Made by a program: the position numbers and the translations under genes. DNA of 64,000 nucleotides from an uncultured Eubacteriales bacterium (GTDB lineage: Bacteria; Bacillota; Clostridia; Oscillospirales; CAG-272). The notes beneath the pieces are model-generated. The model did not search any database and had not been told where the DNA came from. It saw only the letters and a program-made list of their open reading frames with translations. Positions 17,262-25,547 of the stretch are shown here, piece by piece. The stretch covers positions 62,001 through 126,000 of the forward strand of contig CAKSLQ010000004.1 in assembly GCA_934467415.1 (NCBI GenBank), written 5' to 3'. The number at the start of each line of letters is the position of its first letter. Position 1 is the first letter of the stretch.

Positions 17262-18469
17262 ACGGTCAGCCCTCCCTCCCGGACAAGGCGGTCAAGCCGC
17301 CGCACGGCAAGCAGGACGGCGGCCGCCGCATACAGAACGGCGACTGCCGCGGCGCGCGGCGAAAAATCGCCGCCGAAGAGCGGCGCAAGCAGATCATATG
17401 CAGCGCCGAACGGCGTGTATGCGCCGAGCACGGCAACGGTACGCGGCAGCAGATGCAGCGGCAAGAGTCCGCCGCAGAGAAAGAGACAGATCCCGCCCAT
17501 CGCGCAGGGGAGCGCCGCGCCGAGCGGCGTGCCCGAAGCGGCGACCGACAGCGCGCAGAGAAAAAGATTCAGCAAAAGCAGTCCCGCAAGCGCGGGAAAC
17601 ATTGCGCTTGTCGATGCTGTGAGCAGCCCTGTGCGCGCGGCGGCAAAGGCGAGCCCGCACAGCAGGAGAAAACGGCAGAAAAACGGTACGGCGCATTTGC
17701 CGAGCAGGAAGGCGCCGTTTGTCACGCCGAGACCGCGCACCCGGCAGAAGAGGGCGTAAGTGCAGCCCGCGCGGATGTCGCCGGCAAAGACGGCTTCGGC
17801 CAGAAAGAGCAGCAAAACGGCAAAGCAGACGGCATAGTGCGCCGGGAGCGACAGGCCGTTTTGACTGTAGGGAAGCGTTTCGTCGGCAAAAGCCGCCGTC
17901 GGCAGGGTGAGAAATTCCACGGCGCAGCGCAGCTCCAGCCGCTCAAAGGCGCGCGCCGCGTCGGCGGCGGGCAGCGTGTCCGAAAGCGGCTGCCATGCGG
18001 CGTTGACGGCGGCTTCGGCCGTCCGCATCAGAATTTCCCCGGTTGCGGCCGTATGCGACACGAGCGCGCCGTTTCGCCGAAAGGCGTCCGAGAGGATGAT
18101 GCGCACGGCGCTTCCGTCGCCGTCGAGAATGCCGGAGATGAAATCCGCAGAGAAGAGCATCGCGGCGGCGTATCTGCCGCTTTGCAGCCCGGCAAGCGCC
18201 GTCTCCTCATCGCAGTTCTCCACTGCAAACAGTGCGGAGACCGCTTCGTTTCCGGCGACTGCCGCCACCGCCGTCCGGCTGAGAAAGGAATCGTCTCCGT
18301 TTACCAGCGCAAGCCGCAGCGCCGTTTCTTTTTGCGCCGCACCGGATGCAACGGCATACAGCGAGGCGAGCGACGCGGCGCAAAGCAGCAGAAGCAGCGG
18401 CAAAAGGCGGAGAAATCGCTTCGGCAGGCGGCGAAACTCGCCGCAGAGGAAGCCGAATGCCGCACTCAT
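17258..18469 (-). CDS. ABC-2 type exporter permease
   Basis: This 403-residue protein has the same architecture as its neighbour: an N-terminal helix (LLPLLLLLCAASLASLYAVA), a long outside loop of roughly 160 residues, then about five helices starting at HYAVCFAVLLLFLAEAVF. It overlaps the ATPase gene by 4 bases and the second permease by 4 bases. Two unlike permeases with one ATPase suggest a heterodimeric channel. Cys, Ala and Leu are enriched in the helices. Confidence 0.8.
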   Translation of the reverse strand: MSAAFGFLCGEFRRLPKRFLRLLPLLLLLCAASLASLYAVASGAAQKETALRLALVNGDDSFLSRTAVAAVAGNEAVSALFAVENCDEETALAGLQSGRYAAAMLFSADFISGILDGDGSAVRIILSDAFRRNGALVSHTAATGEILMRTAEAAVNAAWQPLSDTLPAADAARAFERLELRCAVEFLTLPTAAFADETLPYSQNGLSLPAHYAVCFAVLLLFLAEAVFAGDIRAGCTYALFCRVRGLGVTNGAFLLGKCAVPFFCRFLLLCGLAFAAARTGLLTASTSAMFPALAGLLLLNLFLCALSVAASGTPLGAALPCAMGGICLFLCGGLLPLHLLPRTVAVLGAYTPFGAAYDLLAPLFGGDFSPRAAAVAVLYAAAAVLLAVRRLDRLVREGGLTV

Positions 18470-19083
18470 ACCGGTACTTCGGCATGCGCGAGCGTTTCCT
18501 CCCGCATGCTGCCGTCCGCGAGCAGCAGACGGCGGCTTGCCAGCGACAGATATTCGTCCGCGTCATGCGCGGCAAGCAGCAGACTGCCGCCGCCCGCCGT
18601 AAAGGCGGACAGATATGCCGTGAGCATGGCGGCATGCGCCTCGTCCAGCGCGGCGAACGGCTCGTCGAGCAGGAGAATGTCCGGTGCGGCGGCCAGCGTG
18701 CAGACGATGCTGCACAGCTTCTTCATGCCGCCGGACATGTCGCGCACGCGGAGCGGAAGCAGCTCGCCCGCCTCCAGCGGCAGCTCCTTCGGCACGCGCA
18801 CGCGCGCGATTGAGCAGAAATAGCGCAGATTGTCGGCGAAGGTCATGTCTTCCAGCAGCGCCGCGCTCTGCGGCACATAGCCGACCTTGCCGTTTCGCCT
18901 GATTTTGCCGTGCGTCGGGCGCAGAATGCCCGCGGCGGCGGTGAGCAGCGTGGTTTTGCCGCTGCCGTTCGCACCGCAGAGGGCGACGGCTTCGCCCGCG
19001 GCAAGCTTCAGTTCGACATGCTCCAGAATAATGCGCTTGCCGTAGGCAAGACAGAGATCGTTGATTTCAAGGCGGTTTTTCAT
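18466..19083 (-). CDS. ABC transporter ATP-binding protein
   Basis: This 205-residue nucleotide-binding domain powers the adjoining permeases. Walker A is GANGSGKTTL, the signature motif reads MSGGMKK instead of LSGGQ, Walker B is DILLLDEPFAALD and the switch His is in AAHDADEY. It is slightly shorter than usual (about 220-300 residues) and has no C-terminal accessory domain. AAGGAA precedes the start, and a clear promoter lies just upstream. Confidence 0.92.
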   Translation of the reverse strand: MKNRLEINDLCLAYGKRIILEHVELKLAAGEAVALCGANGSGKTTLLTAAAGILRPTHGKIRRNGKVGYVPQSAALLEDMTFADNLRYFCSIARVRVPKELPLEAGELLPLRVRDMSGGMKKLCSIVCTLAAAPDILLLDEPFAALDEAHAAMLTAYLSAFTAGGGSLLLAAHDADEYLSLASRRLLLADGSMREETLAHAEVPV

Positions 19084-19121
19084 GCGTGTTCCTTACTGTA
19101 GCAATAAATTTTATCGTGTAT

Positions 19122-19150
19122 ATGGTAGCACGATTTCGCGCATTCGTCAA
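19122..19150 (-). promoter_or_regulatory. Promoter of the ABC exporter operon
   Basis: On the minus strand TTGACG, a 17-bp spacer and TACCAT preceded by TGC. Its -35 is only seven bases from the -35 of the divergent lipoprotein promoter, so the two may compete for polymerase. Confidence 0.65.
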
Positions 19151-19157
19151 CAGACAC

Positions 19158-19186
19158 TTGCTTTTTGGAAAATGATGTAGTATAAT
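19158..19186 (+). promoter_or_regulatory. Promoter of the lipoprotein gene
   Basis: TTGCTT, a 17-bp spacer and TATAAT. The predicted start is near 19193, directly before a long hairpin. Confidence 0.7.
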
Positions 19187-19195
19187 GTTGTAACG

Positions 19196-19230
19196 GCGCA
19201 AGATGCGCCGAAAACCGGCGCACCTTGCGC
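19196..19230 (+). other. Strong hairpin at the 5' end of the lipoprotein mRNA
   Basis: The arms GCGCAAG-A-TGCGCCG and CGGCGCA-C-CTTGCGC pair over 15 positions with one A-C mismatch and a 5-base loop. No T-run follows, so it is not a terminator. It would sit at about +3 of the transcript and end just before the ribosome site, like known 5' stabiliser hairpins. Confidence 0.7.
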
Positions 19231-19246
19231 TGCTATGGAGAAGTAT

Positions 19247-20572
19247 ATGAAAAAAATTCTGCTTGCATTGACCCTTTGCTTTGTACTGTGCCTTTCGCTG
19301 CTCGGCTGCGGCGAGAAAAAGACCGGCGCGGACTACCTGTTCGATTCGCTCGACAACCTGACTGCCACGGTGCAGAACAAGAAGCTCGATAAGTTTGCGG
19401 CAAACACGGCACCGGGCGCGGAGGCAACCATCGGCATCGCGAATGCCAATGCGCTCATCTCGGTGATCGGCGAGGGCGTCCCCGGTCTGCCGACGTTTGA
19501 AAACCTCACGCTCACCTCCAAGGTGAATGGCGAGACGCAGGCGTTTGAGCTCGGCGTGACGATGAACGACAAGCCCTACGCGCTCTCCCTCGTCGGCGAC
19601 AAGGATCAGTTTGTGCTGGTCACGGATATGCTCAGCAAGAATTACGGCATCACGGTGGAAGAAATCCGCACAATGCTCGCCGGAACAGTCCCCGCCGAAG
19701 CGCTGAATTCTTTCGGCATGGCGGGCGACGCGACAGAGGCACAGGCCGCAATGCAGCGCTGCCTCGACCTGCTTGAGACCACGCTGCGCGAAAAGGTGGA
19801 GTTTGTCCTCGCCGAGAACGGTAAGAACGTCGTTGTCAACTTCACGCTCACGCCCGAGAATGCGGCGGATGTATGCGCCGCACTGTATGCCGAGGCGAAG
19901 GAAGACGGCTATGTCAGGAAGCTGCTGAATCAGGCGGGCGAAGATGCGGATGCGCTCCTTTCCATGTCCGCAGAGGACGTGCGCACAGAGGTTCTGAACA
20001 CGCTGACCGACGGCGGCTTTACCGCCAATTTCGCGGCTGAAATCGTCAAGAAGGGCGAGAAGCTCATCGCGCTGAACGGTGACGTCACCGCAAACGGCGA
20101 GACGGCGAAGTTCGGCATTTCCTCCACCGAGGACGGCGTTCATGCGATCTTTGAGGGAGACGGCAGCACGGTTGAAGCTTCGATTGCCGTGAAGGACAAC
20201 CTCTTCCGCCTGGATTTGGCCGTGGCAGCGGATGATTCCACCGCCGTCCTGCAGGCCGCGTTTGAAAACGGCGTCGGCACCTGCAAATTCTCGATGGACG
20301 ACAGTGTGGACGTGACGGTCGATATGACCTACACGCTGACCGACAAGGCGTTTGATCTGAAGATCGGCTCGGTGACAATCAGCGGGCAGACCATTGACCT
20401 TAGCGATGCCGGCGTGACGCTGCATGTCGGCAGCGAGTTTACGATGCCGGAAATTCCCGCCGAATACACCTCGGTTGCCGACTTCGGCGAAGAGGAATGG
20501 CAGGCGATTGTGACCGATCTGCTCACGAAGAATCCCGAACTGCTGACGCTCCTGATGGGCATGATGCAGTAA
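19247..20572 (+). CDS. Uncharacterised secreted lipoprotein
   Basis: This 441-residue protein starts with a lipoprotein signal peptide ending in LSLLGC, with the lipidated Cys at residue 21, so it should be anchored on the outer face of the membrane. The remainder is soluble and repetitive. Stretches such as VNGETQAFELGVTMNDKPYAL, TANGETAKFGISSTEDGVHAIFEG and VTVDMTYTLTDKAFDLKIGSVTI alternate beta strands with acidic turns, like tandem beta-rich domains. I do not recognise the family. An ATG at 19235 is in frame, but GGAG lies eight bases before 19247. It is monocistronic and bounded by a terminator. Confidence 0.85.
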   Translation: MKKILLALTLCFVLCLSLLGCGEKKTGADYLFDSLDNLTATVQNKKLDKFAANTAPGAEATIGIANANALISVIGEGVPGLPTFENLTLTSKVNGETQAFELGVTMNDKPYALSLVGDKDQFVLVTDMLSKNYGITVEEIRTMLAGTVPAEALNSFGMAGDATEAQAAMQRCLDLLETTLREKVEFVLAENGKNVVVNFTLTPENAADVCAALYAEAKEDGYVRKLLNQAGEDADALLSMSAEDVRTEVLNTLTDGGFTANFAAEIVKKGEKLIALNGDVTANGETAKFGISSTEDGVHAIFEGDGSTVEASIAVKDNLFRLDLAVAADDSTAVLQAAFENGVGTCKFSMDDSVDVTVDMTYTLTDKAFDLKIGSVTISGQTIDLSDAGVTLHVGSEFTMPEIPAEYTSVADFGEEEWQAIVTDLLTKNPELLTLLMGMMQ

Positions 20573-20584
20573 AAGAAGCTCAGC

Positions 20585-20602
20585 CTTCCCCCTTGGGGGA
20601 AG
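20585..20602. repeat. Short perfect palindrome resembling a clostridial intergenic repeat
   Basis: CTTCCCCC-TT-GGGGGAAG is a perfect 8-bp hairpin between the lipoprotein stop and the terminator. It resembles, from memory, the core of G/C-box intergenic repeats common in Faecalibacterium-like genomes. Only one copy is present here. Confidence 0.4.
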
Positions 20603-20605
20603 CCA

Positions 20606-20648
20606 AAGAAGCAGCCGAAAGCGTAATGCTTTCGGCTGCTTCTTTTTA
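20606..20648. terminator. Bidirectional terminator between lipoprotein and methyltransferase genes
   Basis: A stem of about 17 bp (GAAGCAGCCGAAAGC, 5-base loop, GCTTTCGGCTGCTTC) is followed by T5 on the plus strand. The minus-strand gene ends at 20646 inside its outer edge. Confidence 0.85.
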
Positions 20649-21824
20649 TCCCTTGAGATACAGATTCTTATCCCCGACCAGCGAGGTGCAGAGCGCGTCG
20701 AACCGCGCTTTGGCCGCTTTCGCCTCCGGCGCATCCGCGTCGAAATGCGGGCGCCTGACGGCGCGCAGGAGAATGTTCTTCGGCGTGTCGTCGGGGTCAG
20801 TCAGCTCCAGCGCCGCCGCTTCGTATCCGGCGGCCTCGAGGCGCGCAAGGCGCAGCGCGTCGGTGGCCGCGTCGCAGAATTTCTTCTTCAGCATGGGGTA
20901 CTTCGTGATGAAATCAAAGGCGTGCGTGTCGAGGTTCTGCAAAAGCTCCTTCTGACAGCAGGGGGTGGAGAGAATGACGCCCGAACCGAGTGCGATCGCC
21001 TTGCCGAGCACGATGTCGGTGGCGATGTCGCAGGCGTGGAGCGAGACGGTCAGATGCACCGGCGACGCGTAGGGGTAGTCGTCGATGTCGCAGGCGTGAA
21101 AGAAAAGCACGCTGTAGCCGAGGTCGGCGGCCGTCTCCGCGCAGAATGCGATCACGTCCGCCTTGCGGTCGATGCCCACCATCTCCACCTCGCGTCCCAT
21201 CGTCACGGTGAGGTAGTGGTAGATGGCGAAGCTGAGATAGCTTTTGCCGCAGCAGAGGTCAAGCACGTTCAGCTTGCCCGTCTTCGGCAGATAACGGTAA
21301 ATTTCCGCCACATGCTCGATGAAGCGGTTGATCTGCCGGAACTTCGGCTGCTTTTTGTCGTAGACGCGCCCGTGCGCGTCCGCGATGCCGAGCGCCGCGA
21401 GAAACGGCTCGCTGCCGTCAAAGGTATAGGCCTTGGCGCGGTTGTGCGCGGGGAGCGCGATGGTTTTGCCGTAGGCGGCACAGGCGGCGGCAAATTTCGT
21501 CTCGCCGAGGATGGTCTCACTGCCGCTTTTCGATCGGCGGTATTCCGCCTCCGCGCCGTCCCCGATCAGATTGACCTGCGCAAAGCCGCAGAGCGCCGCC
21601 GCAAGCCTGTCCGCGTCCGCCGCGCCGATGTTTTCATGCAGCGCCTTGCCGTCGGCCGTGCGCGTCTCCAGCTGCAAGACCGGCTTGCCGCCGAGCTCGA
21701 TCAGCTGCCCGTTTATGCGCAGCACCGCGCGGTCGGCGGGCTTGGACGCCACCAGCTTTTTGAGATACCGGCGCTCTGCCGCGGCAGAGACGAGGGCGGC
21801 AAAGCGGGAAAGTGTTTCGCTCAT
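20646..21824 (-). CDS. SAM-dependent methyltransferase (METTL25/Methyltransf_32-like)
   Basis: This 392-residue protein has a class I methyltransferase core. VLDLCCGKSYLSFAIYHYL is the SAM-binding glycine loop, EMVGIDRKADVI holds the acidic ribose contact, and VSLHACDIATD and STPCCQKEL follow. The 160-residue N-terminal region is not a recognised domain. The LHACD plus PCC motifs recall the Methyltransf_32 group, some members of which act on RNA, so an rRNA or tRNA substrate is a guess. It overlaps plsY by 4 bases (ATGA), so the two are translationally coupled. Confidence 0.75.
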   Translation of the reverse strand: MSETLSRFAALVSAAAERRYLKKLVASKPADRAVLRINGQLIELGGKPVLQLETRTADGKALHENIGAADADRLAAALCGFAQVNLIGDGAEAEYRRSKSGSETILGETKFAAACAAYGKTIALPAHNRAKAYTFDGSEPFLAALGIADAHGRVYDKKQPKFRQINRFIEHVAEIYRYLPKTGKLNVLDLCCGKSYLSFAIYHYLTVTMGREVEMVGIDRKADVIAFCAETAADLGYSVLFFHACDIDDYPYASPVHLTVSLHACDIATDIVLGKAIALGSGVILSTPCCQKELLQNLDTHAFDFITKYPMLKKKFCDAATDALRLARLEAAGYEAAALELTDPDDTPKNILLRAVRRPHFDADAPEAKAAKARFDALCTSLVGDKNLYLKG

Positions 21825-22543
21825 TTCCGTTTACCGTCCGTATCTTTCTTTGCTTTTTTATCCTTCTTCGAGAAGGAGATCTTGTTTTCGGTGTGATTGC
21901 GCAGCCGCTCAATATTGCCGCGGTGCATGAAGATGATCAGCGCGGCCACGATGAAGCTGAACAGCACGGGAAAACCGATCGAGCCGTGCGTCGCCAGCTT
22001 GTAGGTGATGATGGGGTAGAGCATCATGCAGATGACCGAGCCGAGCGAGACATAGCGCGTCGCCGCGACAAGCAGCAGAAAGATGACCGCCAGAATGAGA
22101 AAACAGGGCGGATCGAGGGTGAGGATCATCGCCGCCACGGTGGCGACGCCCTTGCCGCCCTTGAACTTGAAGAAGATCGGGAAGATGTGGCCGATCACGC
22201 AGAACATGCCCGCGAGATACCCGCCGAACGCCGTGCCGAGCAGGAAGGAGCCGAGCAGCACCGAGACGACCGACTTGAGCATGTCGCAGAGCAGGGTCGC
22301 GGCGGCCGCGCCCTTGCCGTAGGTGCGCAGCATGTTGGTCATGCCTGCGTTGCCGCTGCCGTACTTGCGGATGTCGTCGTGATAGAAGACCCGGGAGATC
22401 ACCAGCGCAAAGTTGACGCTGCCGAGCAGATAGGGAACGGCGATGCAGAACAGCGTCAGCAGAATGAGTACGACGGAGGCCGCCGTCCCCGCACGGCCGA
22501 GACGGTCAAGCAGAATATTCTGAAGTGTTGTGCCGAATTGCAT
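21821..22543 (-). CDS. plsY: Acyl-phosphate:glycerol-3-phosphate acyltransferase
   Basis: This 240-residue multi-pass membrane enzyme makes lysophosphatidic acid from acyl-phosphate and glycerol 3-phosphate. The three PlsY motifs are visible: YLLGSVNFALVISR, GSGNAGMTNMLRTYG and FKGGKGVAT. The highly charged C-terminal tail (KKDKKAKKDTDGKRK) is longer than usual. A TTG at 22564 could extend it by seven residues, but the ATG at 22543 directly follows the stop of the DUF3006 gene and has a GGGGGAA stretch upstream. A GpsA-like dehydrogenase that could supply its substrate lies at 26312. Confidence 0.93.
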   Translation of the reverse strand: MQFGTTLQNILLDRLGRAGTAASVVLILLTLFCIAVPYLLGSVNFALVISRVFYHDDIRKYGSGNAGMTNMLRTYGKGAAAATLLCDMLKSVVSVLLGSFLLGTAFGGYLAGMFCVIGHIFPIFFKFKGGKGVATVAAMILTLDPPCFLILAVIFLLLVAATRYVSLGSVICMMLYPIITYKLATHGSIGFPVLFSFIVAALIIFMHRGNIERLRNHTENKISFSKKDKKAKKDTDGKRK

Positions 22544-22544
22544 A

Positions 22545-22790
22545 TCAGTTCCCCCGTTTGTCAAAAAGTCGGTTCAGCCGTGCCTGCATGTCCTGCTTCA
22601 CGGCGTTTGTTTTTTCGGTCAGCTTCTTTGCCGCGACAACGGCGTCATTTTCGCCGAGTGTGGCGAGCAGAATGTCGTTTTCGGCGGCATCCGCCAGCTT
22701 TGCGCAGAAGGTGTATTCGCGCCCGTCGTCATCGTAGGCGACGGCCAGTCCGCCTTCAATGCGGTCAACGCGCAGTTCGGTTTCTTTCAT
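22545..22790 (-). CDS. DUF3006 domain protein
   Basis: This 81-residue protein reads MKETELRVDRIEGGLAVAYDDDGREYTF, a small beta-barrel that matches my memory of DUF3006. A basic helical tail follows. Its function is unknown; such proteins often occur near ComEC-like metallo-beta-lactamase proteins. The start at 22790 has GAGGG eight bases upstream. It is the first gene of the DUF3006-plsY-methyltransferase operon. Confidence 0.7.
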   Translation of the reverse strand: MKETELRVDRIEGGLAVAYDDDGREYTFCAKLADAAENDILLATLGENDAVVAAKKLTEKTNAVKQDMQARLNRLFDKRGN

Positions 22791-22822
22791 GGTTTTCCCT
22801 CGCTTGCATATCATACCATACC

Positions 22823-22831
22823 AGTATACCA
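22823..22831 (-). promoter_or_regulatory. Extended -10 promoter of the DUF3006-plsY operon
   Basis: The minus strand reads TGGTATACT, an extended -10. The -35 position 17 bases upstream is a weak TTTCAT. Confidence 0.45.
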
Positions 22832-22868
22832 CGCCGCGGGCAAAAATGAAAGAAAAAGTTTATATGAA

Positions 22869-22897
22869 TTGACAAGGACACGGAAAATTGGTACAAT
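22869..22897 (+). promoter_or_regulatory. Promoter of ligA
   Basis: TTGACA, a 17-bp spacer and TACAAT with TG one base upstream of the -10. It diverges from the DUF3006-plsY operon. Confidence 0.85.
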
Positions 22898-22927
22898 AAT
22901 AAGACAGAAACGAGGGAGCGCTACGGT

Positions 22928-24922
22928 ATGGATGCAATCAAAAACGAAATCGAATCCCTGCGCAGACGCCTGACGCATTACGCCAGGCAGTACTATGTGT
23001 ACGACACGTCCGAGATCTCGGACTTTGAATATGACGCGCTGTTCCGCCGCCTGCAGGAGCTGGAGGCGGCACATCCCGAATACGATGACCAAAACTCCCC
23101 CACGCGCCGCGTCGGCGGCCGTGTGCTGGACAAGTTTGAAAAGGTCACGCACCGCGTGCAGATGGGCAGCCTGTCCGACGTGTTCTCGTTTGAGGAGCTG
23201 CACGACTTTCTCGACCGCGTCGCGACCGAGGTGCCGGATGCCGTCTATTCGGTCGAGCCGAAGATCGACGGTCTTTCGGTGGCGCTGACCTACGAAAACG
23301 GCAATTTCTCCTTCGGCGCGACGCGCGGCGACGGCTTCGTCGGCGAGAACGTGTCCGAAAACCTGCGCACCATCGCCGCAATCCCGCTGACCCTGCCCGA
23401 GCCGCTGACGTTCTGCGTGCGCGGCGAGGTCTATATGCCGCGCGAGGTGTTTGAGCAGCTCAACGCTGTGCGTGAGCGCGAGGGCAAGCCCCTGCTTGCC
23501 AATCCGCGCAACGCCGCCGCCGGCTCGCTCCGCCAGTTGGATTCGAAGATCACGGCAAGCCGCAGGCTGGACATCTTCGTTTTCAACCTCCAGTGGGGCG
23601 ACCTCTACGGAGACCGTCCCAACCCGGACAGCCATTTCGAGATTCTCGATCGTCTGCACGAGCTCGGCTTTCATGTGCTGACCGACCGCATCCGCGCGTC
23701 GGATTACGGCGCGATCCGCGCGCACATCGAGGCGCTCGGTGCGCGGCGCGATACGCTGTCCTACGACATCGACGGCGCGGTCGTCAAGCTGGACTCCATT
23801 GCAAAGCGCGCGATTGTCGGCGAGGGAACCACCACGCCGAAATGGGCGGCGGCATATAAGTACCCGCCGGAGCGCAAGGAGACGAGGCTCCTTGACATCG
23901 CCATCCAGGTGGGCAGGACGGGCGTGCTCACGCCGACCGCCGTGCTGGAGCCCGTGCGGCTGGCGGGGACGACCGTCACCCGTGCGACCCTGCACAACAT
24001 CGACAACATCCGCGACAAGGATATCCGCATCGGCGACACCGTCATCCTGCAAAAGGCGGGCGACATCATCCCCGAGGTCGTCGAGAGCCTGCCCGGCAAG
24101 CGGACGGGCGCGGAAACCGTCTACGAAATGCCCACGCACTGTCCCGCCTGCGGCAGCCCCGTCGTGCGCGACGAGGACATGGCGGCGGTGCGCTGCCCGA
24201 ATGAACTTTGTCCGGCCAAACGTTCGCGCGCCATTGCGCATTTTGCCTCCAAGGCGGCGATGAACATCGACGGCCTCGGCCCGCAGATCATTGACCTTCT
24301 GCTCGACCGCGGGCTGATCGAAAACGCCGCCGATCTCTACAAGCTCCGCGCAGAGGACCTCCGCGACCTCGACCGCATGGGCGACAAATCCGCGCAGAAT
24401 CTCGTGGACGCCATCGAGCGCTCCAAGCGCGCGGGGCTGGAACGCCTGATCTTCGCACTCGGCATCCGGCAGGTCGGCGAGGTCGCCGCCCGCACGATCG
24501 CCGAGAAGTATAAAACGCTGGACGCCTGCTTTGACGCCACGGTCGAATCACTCTGCGAGATCGACGACATCGGGCAGATTACGGCAGAGAGCATCGTGGA
24601 ATTCTTTGCGCGCCCCGAGAGCCGCGCGCTCTGTGACGCGCTCAAGACGGCAGGTGTGCTGACCGAGAGCACCGCCGCCCCGAAGGGCGACCGCCTCGCG
24701 GGGCTGACCTTCGTCATCACCGGCACACTGCCGACCATGAAGCGGGACGAGGCGTCCGCGCGCATCCTGCAAAACGGCGGCAAGGTCAGCGGCAGCGTCT
24801 CGAAGAAGACGTCCTACCTGCTTGCGGGCGAGGACGCCGGCTCCAAGCTGACGAAGGCGAAGGAACTGAACATCCCGATCCTCACCGAGGCTGATTTTTT
24901 CGCGATGCTCGACAAGGCTTAG
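22928..24922 (+). CDS. ligA: NAD-dependent DNA ligase
   Basis: This 664-residue ligase seals nicks during replication and repair. The N-terminal Ia domain (YDTSEISDFEYDALFRRLQELE) is followed by the adenylation site EPKIDGLSVAL, with the AMP-linked Lys at about residue 112. GRTGVLTPTAVLEPVRLAG is the OB fold and a four-Cys zinc finger follows (CPAC...CPNELCPAK). Helix-hairpin-helix repeats and a C-terminal BRCT domain (LAGLTFVITGTLPTMKRDEA) complete the usual layout. GGGAG precedes the start. Its stop overlaps by 4 bases the stop of the convergent amidase gene, with no terminator between them. Confidence 0.97.
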   Translation: MDAIKNEIESLRRRLTHYARQYYVYDTSEISDFEYDALFRRLQELEAAHPEYDDQNSPTRRVGGRVLDKFEKVTHRVQMGSLSDVFSFEELHDFLDRVATEVPDAVYSVEPKIDGLSVALTYENGNFSFGATRGDGFVGENVSENLRTIAAIPLTLPEPLTFCVRGEVYMPREVFEQLNAVREREGKPLLANPRNAAAGSLRQLDSKITASRRLDIFVFNLQWGDLYGDRPNPDSHFEILDRLHELGFHVLTDRIRASDYGAIRAHIEALGARRDTLSYDIDGAVVKLDSIAKRAIVGEGTTTPKWAAAYKYPPERKETRLLDIAIQVGRTGVLTPTAVLEPVRLAGTTVTRATLHNIDNIRDKDIRIGDTVILQKAGDIIPEVVESLPGKRTGAETVYEMPTHCPACGSPVVRDEDMAAVRCPNELCPAKRSRAIAHFASKAAMNIDGLGPQIIDLLLDRGLIENAADLYKLRAEDLRDLDRMGDKSAQNLVDAIERSKRAGLERLIFALGIRQVGEVAARTIAEKYKTLDACFDATVESLCEIDDIGQITAESIVEFFARPESRALCDALKTAGVLTESTAAPKGDRLAGLTFVITGTLPTMKRDEASARILQNGGKVSGSVSKKTSYLLAGEDAGSKLTKAKELNIPILTEADFFAMLDKA

Positions 24923-25485
24923 GCGAGGTTCAGATACCGCAGAATGCCGTTCAGGATACCGCGGGCAAACAGGCGCGGGTTCTCGTTCATCAGCCGCGCG
25001 TCGTTTGCGTTTGTGATGTACCCGAGCTCGATCAGCGTCGCGGGCATCCGCGTGCGGCGCAGCACATAGAGGCTCGGGCGGGCAAAGACGCCGCGGTTGC
25101 GCAGCCCCGTGGCCTCCGCGATGCCTGCGACGATGTCGCGGGAGAGGGCGGCGGCGGGCGTGTTCAGCGCAAAAACGTACCCCTCCGTGCCGGAGGCGGA
25201 CGGCGCGCTCGACGCATTGGCGTGCAGGCTGATGAAGTAGTCCGCGCCCCAGCTGTTCGCGTCGTTTACGCGCGCGGCAAGGCTTGATGCATTGCTCGTG
25301 CCGAGCTGTGTTTCGGGCGTCGGGCGGGAGAGCCGTGCTTCCAGCGCGGGGTTCTCGTTGATGAGCGCGGCAAGCTCCGTGCCGATTTTGTAGGTCAGAT
25401 CCTGCTCGCGCAGGCCGTTTCCCTCCGCACCCGCGTTCGGGTTTCGGGGATTGTGCCCCTGGTCGATATAGATTTTGATCGCCAT
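24919..25485 (-). CDS. N-acetylmuramoyl-L-alanine amidase (Amidase_3), no signal peptide
   Basis: This 188-residue enzyme is a complete zinc amidase catalytic domain. IYIDQGHNP has the first His, REQDLTYKIG a Glu ligand, FISLHANASS the second His and ATLIELGYITN the catalytic Glu. It would cleave the amide between muramic acid and the stem peptide. No signal peptide, SH3 or SPOR domain is present; the protein is essentially the bare catalytic unit starting at MAIKIYID. Either it is exported by another route or it acts like an endolysin or on peptidoglycan fragments. GAGGTGG precedes the ATG. Confidence 0.88.
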   Translation of the reverse strand: MAIKIYIDQGHNPRNPNAGAEGNGLREQDLTYKIGTELAALINENPALEARLSRPTPETQLGTSNASSLAARVNDANSWGADYFISLHANASSAPSASGTEGYVFALNTPAAALSRDIVAGIAEATGLRNRGVFARPSLYVLRRTRMPATLIELGYITNANDARLMNENPRLFARGILNGILRYLNLA

Positions 25486-25517
25486 AATACCACCTCTTAT
25501 CGTTTGCTTTCGCAGAA

Positions 25518-25523
25518 ATTATA
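25518..25523 (-). promoter_or_regulatory. Possible -10 of the amidase gene
   Basis: The minus strand carries TATAAT in the 62-bp divergent gap. The nearest -35-like box is TTGGAA, with a short 15-bp spacer, so this is a tentative call. Confidence 0.35.
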
Positions 25524-25547
25524 TGCGGAGGCGCCGTTTTCCAACAC

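Noticed and set aside
16167..19083. Many overlapping plus-strand frames across the ABC exporter genes
   Set aside because: Their products are Arg/Ser/Ala-rich with no motif, while the minus-strand frames encode clear ABC components with ATGA overlaps.
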